A stretch of 64,000 bases of DNA. It comes from Aquila chrysaetos chrysaetos (taxonomy: Eukaryota > Chordata > Aves > Accipitriformes > Accipitridae). Under the pieces are notes generated by a model. The model had not been told where the DNA came from. It searched no databases and saw only the letters and a program-made list of their open reading frames with translations. Below are positions 39,615 to 59,130 of the stretch, one piece after another (the stretch's first letter is position 1; the number at the start of each line of letters is the position of its first letter). The position numbers and the translations under genes are program-made. The stretch lies in the NCBI RefSeq assembly GCF_900496995.4, contig NC_044012.1:27355606-27419605 (forward strand). The letters are read 5' to 3'.

Positions 39615-42600
39615 TTAGATGCCACAGTAGGCGGGCTTGGTTGGATGAACATAGCTGAACAAGGCATGTGCCCTGTCATGCTTCTTTTCAGGAAAGTAAA
39701 GGCATAGCTTGTCCAGGAGATGACCTGGCCAGAAGTTATTGTCGCTTGACTTTTGCATCTTACTCCTCTGAGGGTGCCTGTGAAAAAAAGCAGGGGAAAA
39801 AAGGGAAGAAAAAAAAAAATGCATATACAAGAGAGAATAGCATGCTTTACAGAAATAAAATTCTGGGCAGTTTCACTGCTTCTCTTAGTGAGTGCAAAAG
39901 CGAGCCTGACAAGAACTAGCTATCTGGGCTTCCGGGCCCTGGGAAGCTCTGCCAGACCTGTGCTGACCCTGTAGGTACGTATTGGACACGACCGACACAG
40001 GAAACGCCAGCTTGTGAAGCAAGTATCTTAAGAGCTGGCACGTTGCCCATCACTGTAGTATCGAAACACTTTAACTGAGATAACCAAAGACTATTGTGCT
40101 CTGCTTTGCAATGTTCTTTTCTCTCCAAAAGCTTCTACAGCCATCCAAGGCTCGGCTCTCCAGGACTGTCTGTCTTCCACAAGAATAAACGTTCTCTGAG
40201 GGGATTTCAGACAAGCGTTGGCTCAGTCTGAGGAGAAGTTTTGTCACCTCTGTGGTTCAGAGCACAGAGGTAGTCCCAGCTAGTCTGCAAGGCTCCTGCC
40301 AGGCACCACAAACTGTTCACCAGCACCACTGCAACCCAATGACTTAGCTAAAACGCGGGAGCGGCCCTGTAGCTGAGAAGAGGATCTGCCCCTTCGCTGT
40401 TGCTCGCTGCCTTGCGGCATCCTAATGGCTCACTCCAATACCTCAGTACTGCCTCTGACGCCGTGGGGACTGAGCACAGAGGGGTGGTACACAGCAGGAG
40501 GGGACTCATCTTCAGCCCTCTTTGAACAAACCTATTTTCTGCCTCCTTGGCCTGGCTTCCAGATGCAGTTCCTGATCTGGAGGTGCTCCCAGGTGATGAA
40601 GCAACAGCACGTCCCGCGCTGTAGTATCCTCCAGGCTGCCTGATCTTCCTTATGTCTTCTCCTTCCTTGATGATCTTGTCTCCTGGATGCAGCAGGGCTG
40701 TTGGCAAAGTGCAGAGAGAAAACAGTCATGCCTCGCCCTGGGATCATAAGCCCCGTTTCAGCTTAGATGTTGCAGGCGTAGCAGTCTGCAGCTCAGCCAC
40801 AGCCATGCCTGTTCCTGGCTATGAACCCACTGATCCCAACCCTGGTCTGACTTCCCGGCTTGACCGTGGACATGCCCCATCACCGCAAACTTACTTCCTG
40901 AGCTGCACTCTCGGCTGAACCTGGCTACTGTTCCAGGGGCAGCGGGAGAGGGCCCTGGCTGATCTGCAGAACCCTTTGATATCTCAGCCCTGCTCTGGCC
41001 CTGCTGATGATATTGCTGACCCCAACTGGCAGCATCTGCCGTGGCCCTCTGAGGGCTGCAAACATGCTCCGTCAGCAGTGCCCCCTGACATTAGTTGTGC
41101 TTCTGGGCTTGGGAAGAGACATGAACTTGTCAGATTTAGTGCATTCACATCAGGCTCTTGGTCTTTGCTCTACCTTTCTGCAGCGTTGGCTCGGCAATGT
41201 GAACGTTGCGCTCTTTGCACAGCTTGGAGCTCTTCAGATAGCTCGTGACGGCATTCCTACGATATCGGTCAACCAGTTCTCCCAAATCGGCCTCTACAGT
41301 TGACGGCAGGCAGTGCTCATCAATGGGGCCATCCCCAGATCTCACCATCCGGCGCTTTTCTTTCCATTCTATCGGGCTGTCTTTGTTCTGCAAGTAAAGG
41401 GCAGGTCCCGATTAGCATTCGGTGGGGCCCTGGAGTTGCTGCATTCCCTTCAGGGAAGCTACAGGCAGGGATTAATCTCAAAACTATGTGCAGACAGGAG
41501 CTGGCACCCTGCAGCGGGATCACAGGGACAGGCACTCCTCTGGGAGTTCGGTTCCCATCCAGAGCTGGGTCCTCAGACAGATACTCCCTGGAGAGCTCAG
41601 TAGAAGAGCAACACACCGGGCACAGGTGCCTCAGATGAAAAAAGCCTTGCAGTCACCTTCTCATTTCTGATTGTGTCAGGAAGCCAGAGGCTCTTCCCAT
41701 TGCCGGTGACTGTGGCGCAGCATGTTGGCAAGAGGAGGTAGCTCTGGATTCTGCCAGAGTTCATCCAACCCAAGATGCTCCAAAGAAAACATTTGGGAGT
41801 GAGCGAATGAGCGAGTCACTGTTATGTTTCCATTGGACCGCCTTGCACTGAGCCTCACAACTGAACAGGACAAAGTGCTTATCAGCACCTTAAGGGACAA
41901 ATCACCTGTCTGGCAGACAGGTTGACGAGATGATCAGAAGACAACTCCGTCCCCAGACGTAGAACCTGCTTCAACTTCTCCTCCTTCTTGCCAGTTACCC
42001 AGAAAAAGTGTTTACCTCACCAGAGTGTTCAGAAGCCAAACGAATTGTTTGAGATGGCTTGTAGCACCTCAGCTGCAAGGCACCACGTGCTCAAGAGACT
42101 ACTGAGAAGCTAATACTCACGATAACGCCTTGCCCTTTCCTCTACTGCTGCACTGTCCTCTAAACCACCCCACATTCACCAAGGCATGGAGGTGCACTTG
42201 TTCTCCTGCCTCATACACAGTACCTTCTCCCACCGTCTCCTCTCTCTCAAGTTTTTTCCAATCTCTTCCATTTCATCACAGCTCAGATGCCGTTGTTCTG
42301 GCTCGGTGTTGACTGGTGGAAGTTCCAAGCGTATTAACTTTCTTTCAGGCTTGGTAGGAGCATGAGGCTTCATCCCTTTGGCTGTGCCCCCAGAAGAAGG
42401 TAGACAAGTGGCAGTTTTGCAGCTGGCTTTCTGGAACTGAGCACCTACACCTAGGATAAATTAAAAACCAAACAAACAAAAAGCCCAGAGAAGCCACGTT
42501 AGAGCATAGGAGAAAGGAACATCTGATCCATGTTTAAGACAAAGGGGTTTGGCACATTGTGCTGGTTGGAACTCCCAACAGAGCTTACTAAAGAATAAGC

Positions 42601-44425
42601 TCTTTGAGGTTTTCCACCTGCTACCAGCAGCTGGAGAAAGGGTCTGCTTTGGGTGAGCTGGATAATGAATGCTAACAAATAAAAATCCAGTACAGGATAT
42701 TAAACCACAGGGTTCAGACTTTGATCCCAACCTGAAAGATCGGCTAACCTGTCTCCTGCAATTGGGCTGACCAGGATATTGAACGTCCCCCAGATCATTC
42801 AGCTTCTCCCTACAAGTCTCCTTCTGGCCACTCTGCTCTAGGACAATGGTCTCAAGAAGCCATATTCCGGACCCCCCTTTGGCATTTCCTGTGTGTGTAG
42901 AGATGCCTTCCCAACCCAGTGCTCTCCTCTCACCGGTTTTGGTCTCTTGGGATTGTCCTTTCCTCATTTCCAGCCACTGCTTTTGACAGTCAATCAGATC
43001 TTCAAGGCTTATAAAATTCCCCGGTTTTGAGGAAGTCAAGAAGATGACCACATCCTCCAGATCCTTCTCGCTGATGGAAACTTTGGTCTGGCAACCAAAA
43101 CAGAAAATGACAGTGGGATTACCAAAAGATCAAGGCTTGCCCCAGAGCGGGAGGGGCAAGCTTTGCTGTTATTCCAGTGAGGCCCAGTGTGAGCCATGCT
43201 GCGTGAACATGTACTGAGAGGCAGTGCAGTGGGGAGATGTAGGAGCCGGGTGGGAGAAAGACCCAAGTATCAACACTGGGAAGTTCGGTGCCAGTTCAGG
43301 GTCTACAGCAGGATCCTGGCAGCCACATTACTGAGCGGTGACTGTCTTCCAAATCTATGAGGCAATGGGTTTCTTCACTCCCTGCTAGGACTCACTCTGC
43401 AGGTGCATCTCTGCAGCCTCCCCTTCCCTTTGCCCTTCAGCTTTTCACAGGTTGTGGGAGCCATTCTCTGAGAGTAAGGCAAGCGAAAAGGCCCCTTGCT
43501 GAAGCTCTTCTGCTTGCTCTGGGTTGGCATGCAGGAAAACAGGGCAGAGTGGCAGCAGTTCATTACTTTTCTGTTCCCTATGTACCTCCTTGATGACTTT
43601 AATGAAGTCTGCTCTCTTGATCTTCCTCCCGTCCATACCAGCCTTCTTGAATATGTCCACCACGCTCAGCTTCTTTTTGTGCAGGAGGCTATGCAGCGTG
43701 CCAAGAGCCTGGGGGTATGGTGCACAAACAAGGGGAACGCTACCCTTCTTCCAGGGCTGGCTGCATTTTTGTGGTGAACGCTGAAAAGGATTAGAAAATA
43801 CCCTGAGATCACCATTATCCAGGATCACCATGCCCATCAGTGTGGCATCAGCTGGCGTAAAGCAGCGTCACTCTACTGATTTGACAGCAGACGCTATCTC
43901 CCACGCACTTCCGTACTTACGTCCAGGCTGTCAGTCACGGCTGATTTGACAGCGGCCCTCCTGTCTGCTCTGCGTGCCTTTATTCTTTGCCAGCACCTTT
44001 TTTCTTGATTGCTGAGGGAAGGTTTTTGAGTCAGCCATTTTTCAATGTCCCCTAAGCTTTCCAGCTCAGTTTGAAACTGCCTCCTTGCCTGAATCCAAGC
44101 CTCCACCGTTTGTAGACCCTCTTCTGTATCAGAGGTGGTCTCTGGGGAGCTCAGGCTATATTCTTCCTCCCCGGGCAGCTGCAAGACAGACAAATGACAG
44201 AAATCCATGGCCCGACTTGGTTTCAAAAAGGGAGAAGCCAGTCTTGCCACAGGTGGAGCAAAAATAATGCGATGCCTGGATTTGGATGGCCCACACCTAC
44301 TTGCTTTTGGTTTAAAGGCAAAAGTTGGATACATATTTCTCCAATGGCATCGTTGGAAACCATGCTCCAAGACCACTTCTGGCTTGATGTCAGTCAAACT
44401 CTCAATCACAGCCTTGCTGCTCACG
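39615..44425 (-). CDS. EFCAB12: EFCAB12, unit 2 copy
   Basis: Same exon structure as unit 1, shifted by 21,073: 43921-44425, 43586-43780, 42934-43087, 42224-42450, 41174-41387, 40532-40697 and 39615-39777. The one exonic difference noticed (44,086, C to T on the plus strand) is synonymous. All splice sites are intact, so this copy could encode the same protein. Promoter and first exon are as uncertain as in unit 1. Confidence 0.88.
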
Positions 44426-45138
44426 CTGGTACTTTACGCAACAACAGATGCACTTCTTGCAGAATCGAGAGTTGGGGTCAGGTGGATATGGTGGTTTCCA
44501 AAAACGGCAGCAAGCCCATCACAGAACAGTACGGAAACATGCATGGCAGGACGTGGTCAAAAACAGCAGCCTCCATGTGTGTAGCGGGCAGGGGCCTCCA
44601 GTTCTGATGTGCTTCTGGCTGAACTGGGAGGTGTGGGGTGAGGTGGAGACAGGGCCGTCAGCAAACCATAGAGCAGCATGAAGACAGGTGGATCCTGCCA
44701 TGTCACAAAATGCTGGCTCCCTGCCACCAAGGAGCAGCTGAAATAGCATGTCGGCCATTTAGCTTATGAAGAGCAGCTAGAGTGCTCTCCATACTACTTG
44801 GAGAGACAGGTCTCCCCCTCCACACCACTCGGTGGAGCTGACTCAAGCCATGTGACTGGGAGAGATCCTGCTCAAGCCCCAGAGCCAGTGCCTGGGCAGA
44901 GATGGCCTCCTTTCCAGGGACAGAACAGGCCCTCTGATGCCCTCACACTGGCTGGCTGCTCATTTTGTCCCTTGGCCTGTACCGGCAATTCCTCCCTCAT
45001 AGCAGTGAGCAGGTGAGAATGAAAACCATAGCCACCCACACTGCTCTTTGGAGGGAACAATGCTCCTGGCACTTGCAGACCTTCCCAACTCAGTGCCACC
45101 ACAACCAGAAAAAGGCCGCTCTGTTGACAATCCCATAC

Positions 45139-48100
45139 CTGGGCCCTCCACATCTTATCACTTTCTCTCCCAGCTTGCTGTTGAGGCAACCTTCCTGCTT
45201 TTCTGTTCTCTTCTTTCTCCTTCCTTTTGGCCATGGATGCCTCCAATTTTCTTCTACCGTTCAGCCCAAATACAGACTGTTCTTTCTACAGAAACCCAGA
45301 AATGCAACAGCAGCCGTTACTCATCTGTCTTTTTTTTTTTTTTTTTTTAAATAATGCTCTCATCTCTCTCTCATCTTCCCTTTTTTTCTAGTTTCTGTCA
45401 ACAGACAGTTCTTACAGATGCAACCAGAATGTCCTTTTGTTATGACCAATGAACTAAGTCATCAAAGAGCTACTTTTTGAAAAGGGCTTGTTGTGGTTTA
45501 ACCCCAGCCAGCAACTAAGCACCATGCAGCTGCTCACTCACTCCCCCCCCCCCCGCAGTGGGATGGGAGAGAGAATCAGAAAAAAAAAAAAGTAAAACTT
45601 GTGGGTTGAGATAACAACAGTTTAATAGAACTGAGAAGAGGAAACTAATAATGATAACACTAATAAAATGACAATAGTAAGAATAAAAGGATTGGAATAT
45701 ATAAGTGATGCACAATGCAATTGCTCTCCACTCGCCAACCAATGCCCAGTTAGTCCCCAAGCAGCAATCCCCCCCCACCCCTGCTCCCCCCAGTTTATAT
45801 ACTAGACATGACATCACATGGTATGGAATTCCCCTTTGGCCAGTTTGGGTCAGCTGTCCTGGCTGTGTCCCCTCCCAACTTCTTGTGCCCCACCAGCCTT
45901 CTTGCTGGCTGTGCATGAGAAGCTGAAAAATCCTTGACTTGGTCTAAACATTACTTAGCAACAACTGAAAACATCAGTGTGTTATCAACATTCTAGTACT
46001 GAACCCAAAACATAGCACTATACCAGCTACTAGGAAGACAATTAACTCTATTCCAGCTAAAACCAGGACAGGGCTACAGTTCCTTTTCTGAGATGAACAA
46101 TACCCAAAATAGGTAATTGAACAGGAAAATGAGCCACAGTAAGAGATCTAGTCAGAATCAGTATCTGTGTATTTTTTTATGTACCTATTTCTCCTATGAT
46201 ATCCCCACTTGATTTTCTACAATCAAGTGACACAACAGTTGCCTCAATCCATATTATGTACCTGTCCTGTCTGCCTGTGTTCTTCAGAAGTAGGCAATGG
46301 CAATTCAGGGCTCTCAAAAGGAGGTTCTTTTTGCTGCCTTCCTGGAAACAGTCTGAAAATACACACCAGGGTGAGTTGGTACGAGTGCAGGAACAGTTTC
46401 TTCTCCATCCTGTGCTCACGCTGCTCACCTGCTTTGGCAGCAGAGCAAGCTCTCTTCACCCAATTGTCTTCCCCTCCACAGAGATAGGGATAACCCTGAG
46501 CTGTAACGCTCAGATGTGCCAACAAGGAAGTCAAGGAGATGAGCTTTTTGCATAAGGAAGGCTCTGGGACACACAGCCTGATGCGGCCCTCTTGGTGGAA
46601 TGGGAGGATTTGCATCCTGTGCAATGACAGGCACCTGGAGATACTGGTATCTCCCTCCTGGCCATTACACTGACCACTGCAAAGCAGTCCCAAATACTGT
46701 GGGACTTCCCATCCAGCAAGGAAATGCACTGTGTGGCGATGTGTGTTAACAGCCCTTCTGAGTTAATACAAACACCGGGTCCAAAGGAAACAGGGGAACA
46801 GGTTTCTCGGAGAGCTTGGGCAGTCTGCATCCCTCAAGGCTTTGAAGACAAGCCTGGATAAAGACCTGAGCAACCTGGTCTGACCTCAGCTCATAGCTGA
46901 CTCTGCTTGGAGCAGCTGGTTGGACTAGGACCTCCCAAGAGCCCTTCCATTATTGTATGAGCCTATAAAACATCCCGCACAAGTACTAAAGCACAAGGCC
47001 ACTCTAATTGAGTCCTTTCAGAGTTTCACCTGCCAGGAGGCCCTTTTCCCTCCATTTTCTCCTCTGCTTCTTCCTCCATCTCAGCTCTGGCTAAGCAGTC
47101 TGGAGAAACACCCGTTTGCAGAAGGTGTAATGTGTGACAAACAGCCGCTGCAAGCATGAAAGGAGAAAACCTCTTAGAACAGGCAGGAGGAGGCACAGAT
47201 CTGCTCTGCAGTGTTAGAAGCTGTTTAATGCCTCACTGGGATTCCTTCTGAGACCTGTTTTCTCAGAGGGAGATCTTAAGTCCTTTCTGACACCAGCCCT
47301 TCATCCTGTTCAACCCTTGATAGCCAAATTATTCTCTTCAGTGTGAGTTTTCTCCTGCTGCAGCTAGTCCTTCCTCTGCACAGTGGCTTTCGGGGTGAGA
47401 CAGATCTTGGCGCTTAACAGCCTCTTTCAGGGGAACAATTTCTTAGCATTGCATACGTGTTTGGTATACAAAAATTTGCTATCATGGCACATTCAACTCA
47501 AACACATTATAGCTCTGATGTTCCTGAGGAATTTAGGTCGAGGAGCTAGACTTCCCAGCTTCAAAAGAGAAGTGAGGTCTCAGCACAGCTTAGCACCTTT
47601 GGCACAGTTGTTCTCTACACAATTTTTCTCATTGAATCACGCCGCGGTGATTCCAAGAGATACACCAACCCCCCAGCCCCCCACAACTCAAGGCAGAGTT
47701 TGTGACTCACAGTGCTGATGGACTTCCCAAAACATTTACTCCCTCCTGCACAAACTCCTAAAATGGAACACTCCAGGGCATGAAGTGCAGGGGCAAAACA
47801 TACTTCAGCACTGTCAACTGCAGTTGGTGGTGCTGAGCCCACCTTGTTCCAAAACGAGTCCCTTGAGACTTACCAGGAGGGGTAAATAGAGGCACACAGG
47901 GTGCCTCTACCATCCCAGGCATCTATTCTAGCCTGGGCCCTAAACACCCACCCGTAATGAAGACAGGCAAATGCGCAAACCTCTGCCAGGAATCAGTTAC
48001 TCTTATTCCCATGCACATTACCTCTTACTCCCATGCTGCTCAAAGCACTCTCGAATTCTGCACATATCTCTTCGTCTGTGAGAGAAGCTGTTCGAGGCAC

Positions 48101-51100
48101 AGCCCTAATCTCAAACCTGGAAATAGGAAGAAGGCACCATTCTGAGAAAAGGGCTGCTTTGCCAGATGAATGTCAAAGTATCTCTATAGAGAGAGTCAAC
48201 CTCACATTCTAGGCCATTAAGAGAACCACCGAGCAGTGCTGGCCTCAGGAATGGCTCAGCAACCCCTCGCCAGACAGAGGTTTTGGTTTTTTGCCTCAGT
48301 CCTCCTGTGCCATCTTGACCCAAGACGACATTTCAGAGATACCTTTAGAATCATAGAATCATTTAGGTTGGAAAAGACCTTCAAGATCATCGAGTCCAAC
48401 CATCAACCATGTCCACTAAACCATGTTCTGGAGTACCTTGTCTACGCGCCTTTTGAATACCTCCAGGGATGGTGACTCAACCACTTCCCTGGGCAGCCTG
48501 TTCCAATGCCTGACAACCCTTTCAGTAAAGAAATTTTTCCTAATATCCAATCTAAACCTCTACTGCCGCAACTTGAGGCCATTTCTTCTCGTCCTATCTC
48601 CAGCCACCTGACAGGAGACCAGCACCCACCTCACTACAACCTCCTTTCAGGTAGTTGTAGAGAGGGATAAGGTCTCCCTTCAGCCTCCTTCTCTCCAGAC
48701 TAAACCACCCCAGTTCCCTCAGCCACTCCTCATAAGACTTGTGCTCCAGGCCCCTCACCAACTTGGTTGCCCTTCTCTGGACATGCTCCAGCACCTCAGT
48801 GTCTTTCCTGTAGTGAGGGGCCCAAAACGGAACACAGTACTCAAGGTGCAGCCTCACCAGTGCCGAGTACAGGGGAACAATCACTTCCCTGCTCCTGCTG
48901 GCCACACTATTTCTGATACATGTCAGGATGCCGTTGGCCTTCTTGGCCACCTGGGCACACTGCTCGCTCATATTCAGCCAGCTGTCAGCCAGCACCCCCA
49001 GCCTTTTTCTGCCACGCAGGCAGCTTTCCAGCCACTCTTCCCCAAGCCTGTAGCGCTGCATGGGGTTGCTGTGACCGAAGTGCAGGACCCAGCACTTGGC
49101 CTTGTTGAACCTCATTCAACTGACCTCGGCCCATCGATCCAGCCTGTCCAGATCCCTCTGTAGACCCTTCCTACCCTCGAGCAGATCAACCCTCTCTCCC
49201 AACTTGGTGTCATCCACAAACTTACTGAGGGTGCACTCGATCCACTTGTCCAGATCATTAATAAAGATATTAAACACAACTGGCCCCAGTACTGAACCCC
49301 AACACTGAGCAATACTTTGATTCACGTGACTTTCACAGAAGGCACAGAAAAGTCACAGGCAGAGGACTTGCATGCATCTGGTCTCTGATCCACCCTTTAA
49401 GTGAAGCTTTCCATGCTATACTCAAAACAACAGAAATATTAGGGTCTTATTTCTGTTAAATGTTTGGGCAGTCTCTACCAATGGAAAGAGAACGAGCAGA
49501 TGAAACGTTAGGAGGGTTGCCTAAATTCCTCTGCCTAGTGAACCAGTTCCCTCTGATGGGAGTAATGGTAAAATGCAAACCACAATCAGTAACGGAGGAT
49601 GCACAACTCCAGACTACGCAAAAGCAAGGATGACATTAACTGCAAACCAGTAATTTGACAAAGTGCTACATTTGCACTTGGTCAGATGAGGGCTGCAGAA
49701 ACAAATATACTCACTGTGGAAACTGGTGGACACGGCCAAAACGGCTCAGAGAGAGAGTGGCTTCTTTGTCCGATATGACCCATTTCTTCTGCAACAGAGA
49801 CAGAAACATCTGATGTGACTCCAGGGAAATGAACTCAATGCTCACAACGGCCTTTCCATAGCTCCAAGAATTAGCAGCCTCTCAGCAAACTTCTGGCCAA
49901 GTGCCTCAGCCCCTTGCTAAAACAAGCTGCACAGCATACAATCTGCTAGGGCAAGGAACGTTGCCACCCTTTTTGCAAGGACCAGACTTGACGGTGTCAG
50001 GCAGGAGACTCCTTGCTTACCAGGGAAGAAGTCAATGGAGGCAAACACATGGGAAGGCCCATTACGAGCCTGGGTTCCTGGCTGCTGGTTGCAGTGAGGT
50101 TGCTCGCTTTAAAAATTGCTGAACTGAGAGCAAATAGTTCCAAGCTGATTTTATCCCCAGAGTCCTTCCAAAGACTTCCAAAGAGTCTGCATGCCTCTGC
50201 AGCATGGAGGAATCCAGCCACTGGCTCCTTCTCTTCCATCAGGCCAGGAGAACTACACCAACAGCGTGCCAGCAGCCACGAGGGGCTGGTCTCAGCAAGG
50301 CCTTGGTGTCTCTGCACCTCAGCCTCATGTCCAGAGTGTGGGGTGAACGTCACCACCGCTGCCATTGCTTTGGCCTTTTTCCTATTTATGGCAAGGCCCC
50401 TTCCAGGGCTTTCCCTTGCCCAGCAAAAGTAGTACAACGACGTACCTTCCCAGCACCCTTGAACCACAGCAAATAAAAGAAACTACAGAAGGCTCTCACT
50501 GCTACACACCATGCCTAGCCCAAGTGACCCAGCAGGTTACAGCTGGCCAGCAGGGCTCAGTTCCCCAGTCCTTTGACGGGATATCAAACCCTCTCTAGGC
50601 AGCACTGCAAAAGCAATAAACTTACAGTGAACAACTTCTCTACCACGTATGTAGACTTGTTGAGGCTTAGTAAAAAGTCTTCACAAAATGCCATTGTCAC
50701 TTCTGTTCCCCGGATAGCAAGAGTGCCAATGTCCTTTAAAATGAAGTCCGTGTCTTCTCTGTTTGTTAGGATGAAGTAGAAAAAGTTCAGGGTCTCCTGC
50801 ATGCAGTTCTGCACAACTTCCTCAGAATATGGGACGTCTGAGTGGATCTTCTTGTAGTTCACTGACACTTGCTTAATCTCGCCTGGAAAAGAGGAGGAAG
50901 ACTGTAACTCAGACAGCAGTTGAGCAGACTCAAATAAAGTGCCAGCAGCTCCCAGGTAAAATACATTGCTATAGCACTGTCTGGTCTAACCACCTGGTAC
51001 AGCTCCTTAAAGGAGCTGATGTAGGCCCCTCCTCAAGTTAAGGTCAAATCACTCCATTAATGGATGTGCCAAGCCACAGCCATGATTCCCTAATCAGAAT

Positions 51101-52959
51101 GAGGAACATCTGTGTCCAAGAACCTCAGCCATCTGTGTCCACACTGTGCAGGATGGCAGGACAGGGTGGGACGAATGGGGTTGGTTCCCATGGGAAGAGC
51201 GGAGGGTGCTGGGCCATGGAGCTGAGCCCACATGTAGCACATTCCTGGTCTGGGGAGACTTGCATATAAACAGAAATAAACCACCAAACTCTTAGTGTTG
51301 CACAGGCCCCATCAATGGCACACTGCAGATACAGCAATGGCAGCAGTGGTCAGAAACGGCAACAAATCTGGTCATCAGCAGGTTTCTGTGCTAGCTATCA
51401 TTTCCATCTCTCATTCAAGGCTCTCTACAGCTGACTTTGACCCACTTCTCTACATAAAAGTAGTTCTGAGGGTCTGTGGGCATTTGCCTCAACAAGGTCT
51501 GGTGCAGTGCAAGAACAACGCATCAGCATCATCTCAACGGCTTTATGGTAAACAGTTCCAATAAAGGACCAGCAGCCAGCAAGCATCCTACAAATCAATA
51601 CATGTGGCTGGCACGAACCCAATTGCTCAAGCAGATTATGGAGAGATGGTCTAACTTTGTACAGCCTTAATAAAAACTAGTGCAAAAGAAATGGCCCCTT
51701 TCTAGGCATTGCTGCTTGGTGTGCTGTTTGTGTCATTCCATGGAGGTTGTTCTCAGGGCCTTCTGAAGGCCTCTGATGTGTCCATCATTGCTTCTAAACA
51801 GCAACCAGCATAAACACCAAATACAGGGACGTAGGGAAAAACAAAGAATTTCTTTGCTCTTCTTACCAGGAACAGGTACAGAAGCATGTTGCAGCCCACG
51901 GATCTGTGCAACAGTCCTGGACAGCAAAAACACAGGTCTCTGAAACGTGAGCACCTCACCATTTTCAAAAGAGAGCCATTTTTGAAGATGAAACGTCCCC
52001 AGTCCTGTTACCCTGACAGCCCGAGGCTGGAAAAAGAAGAGAAGGGCAAGCATTTGTAGGTTGAAAAACAGAGTAAGGACTTGTGAGAGCTTGCAAGGGG
52101 GGTGCCTTGCGCGCTGCCGCCTCCTGGTGCGGAACGCTTTTGCACACCTCAACCAGATTTTTATTTCTGTATTTATATATTGCATATATATAAAATATAT
52201 ATTTTATGTTACTTTTTTAAAAATTGATTTATTTTATGTGTCTCAATTTATGGAGAAGCTGGTCTGGCACATTTGTGACAAATCTGTAAATCGCAATGCA
52301 GTTCTGGGAAGAACAACAGCACTTGCTGGCACAGGGCTGCCGGGATGCCTGAAGCCATCTGGGCGAGGGGAGGGGTAGGGTAGGATCCCACCTTTCTCTT
52401 CAGGAGCTGATGCCGAACATACTTAGACACACTGCTCCAAATAGTAGTGACATCTGAAAAGCAAGGGAAAGGCACGTCAAGCTCTAAGTCAGCCAGCTCA
52501 CATCCCGTCAGCACATCTGTAGACAAGGAGGCAGCAGATGCAAGTGTGCTTCAACACGCCTCACAGGATAAACCCACCTGTGACATGGGCCAAATCTTGG
52601 ATTGGCCTCAGCCTTCTTCCAACAGGACATCTTTCCCATCAGAGCCAGGTCCCTGAGTGTGACCCACTGCCGAGGGAAACCCATCCATGGGACTGCCACC
52701 ACGGCAAGGGGAGGGTGCTGCATGCACCAGACTCTGTGGGGCTCAGAGTGTCCCCAGGGGCCTTCTCGGCAGGGACAAAACCCCACTTCTCACAACTATT
52801 CATGCCATTCATCTTGTCTGCAGTGATACTCGTCAGAGAGCTCCCAAAGACCTTACCGTTGACAGAAAGCTTCTTGAGGGTGGGAAACGTGACCGTGCTG
52901 TAGCCGTCAGCCTTGCTGCAGAGCTCAATGTTGGTGATCAGCTCTTCCAGGTTTGTCAT
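45139..52959 (-). CDS. CCDC81-like protein, unit 2 copy
   Basis: Exons correspond one to one with unit 1: 52857-52959, 52392-52453, 51867-52026, 50626-50882, 49715-49788, 48029-48116, 46262-46341 and 45139-45285. No coding differences from unit 1 were noticed. The same central exons are missing, so whatever state the gene is in predates the duplication. Upstream of its start lies the truncated KHDC4 of unit 3 with its CpG promoter, about 6 kb to the right. Confidence 0.8.
45489..46070 (-). mobile_element. Solo LTR, ERVL-type, unit 2 copy
   Basis: Same LTR with the same GGGCT target duplication (45484-45488 and 46071-46075). It is 582 bp because one 6-bp GATAAT unit is missing, and it carries one substitution near 46,042. 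Shared flanks show it was copied with the unit, not inserted again. Confidence 0.92.
46809..46971 (+). mobile_element. CR1 3'-end fragment, unit 2 copy
   Basis: Copy of the 25741-25903 CR1 remnant within tandem unit 2. Confidence 0.85.
48347..49318 (-). mobile_element. CR1 LINE, 5'-truncated, unit 2 copy
   Basis: Copy of the 27279-28250 CR1 with the same truncation point and tail, carried by the tandem duplication. Confidence 0.94.
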
Positions 52960-53402
52960 GTTCTTGCTTTGGGTCAGCACGTGAGGCTGCAGGGGGAAGG
53001 ATTTTAATGTCTCCTGATAGGAAACACCCCTTCTCCGATGTCCTCAGCTGTGCTTCACAAAACAACTCCCACACTGTCCCACCACCTCCCTTTGTCCTCT
53101 GTGTCTCTGAGGTACAGGAGAGACTCCTCGTGTCCCCTGGATCAGAGACCTTGCCGAGGCCGCACAGGGAAGTGATGGAAGGGTCTGGGGCACGTGGTTA
53201 TGATGAGGAGGGGCTCTATGACACAGGCTGGGGTCACAGAGGGATGACCCTACATCACCCCCATGCCCGCTGACCCAGCCAGGTTTGGTCCTGCAGTGAG
53301 AAGGGGGCTGCTCCCTAAAACACACATCCAATCTTCACTCCCCAAGGAGGCCATGGGGCAGGGAGAGCCTCTGAGATGTCACCAAATGATGGAAATGAGG
53401 AC

Positions 53403-53498
53403 ACAGAATCACACAATCATGGACTGGTTGAGGTTGGAAGGGAACTCTGGAGATCATCTGGTCCCAACCCCCCTGCTCAAGCAGGGCCATCTCTTTTT
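53403..53498 (-). mobile_element. CR1 3'-end fragment, unit 2 copy
   Basis: Copy of the 32335-32430 fragment with a C to T change at 53,420. Confidence 0.85.
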
Positions 53499-53896
53499 TT
53501 CCAAGTAAAACTGTGGTGCCTACAGTCATAAAGGACATCCCATTTTCCTCCCTCCAGTTCAGCACTGAGTATTGTGACCATGACACAGATATCACTTGGT
53601 CTCTGTGCATTGTTGATGGAATGGTAGACTTTCTTCGAAGAATTAAAGATCAGTTTCACTGTCTGAAAATCCTGTATGTGGTATCTGGAGGCAGGAATAG
53701 GTGGCAGAAGGAACTCCAGCTGGTCTGGCTCCAGCTGATACTCCTGTCATCTGGTGGTGCTCCCCCAAGTACGTACCTCTCACAAGATGCCTCAGCTCCC
53801 TTTTCCTACAGAGCAGCTGTTTGATGCTCACATCTGCCCACTTCCTGTCCCTGGCAGTTTGCTTACCCAAGGCATGGCAAATTCTTGCTAAAAAAG

Positions 53897-59130
<5,234 letters not shown>
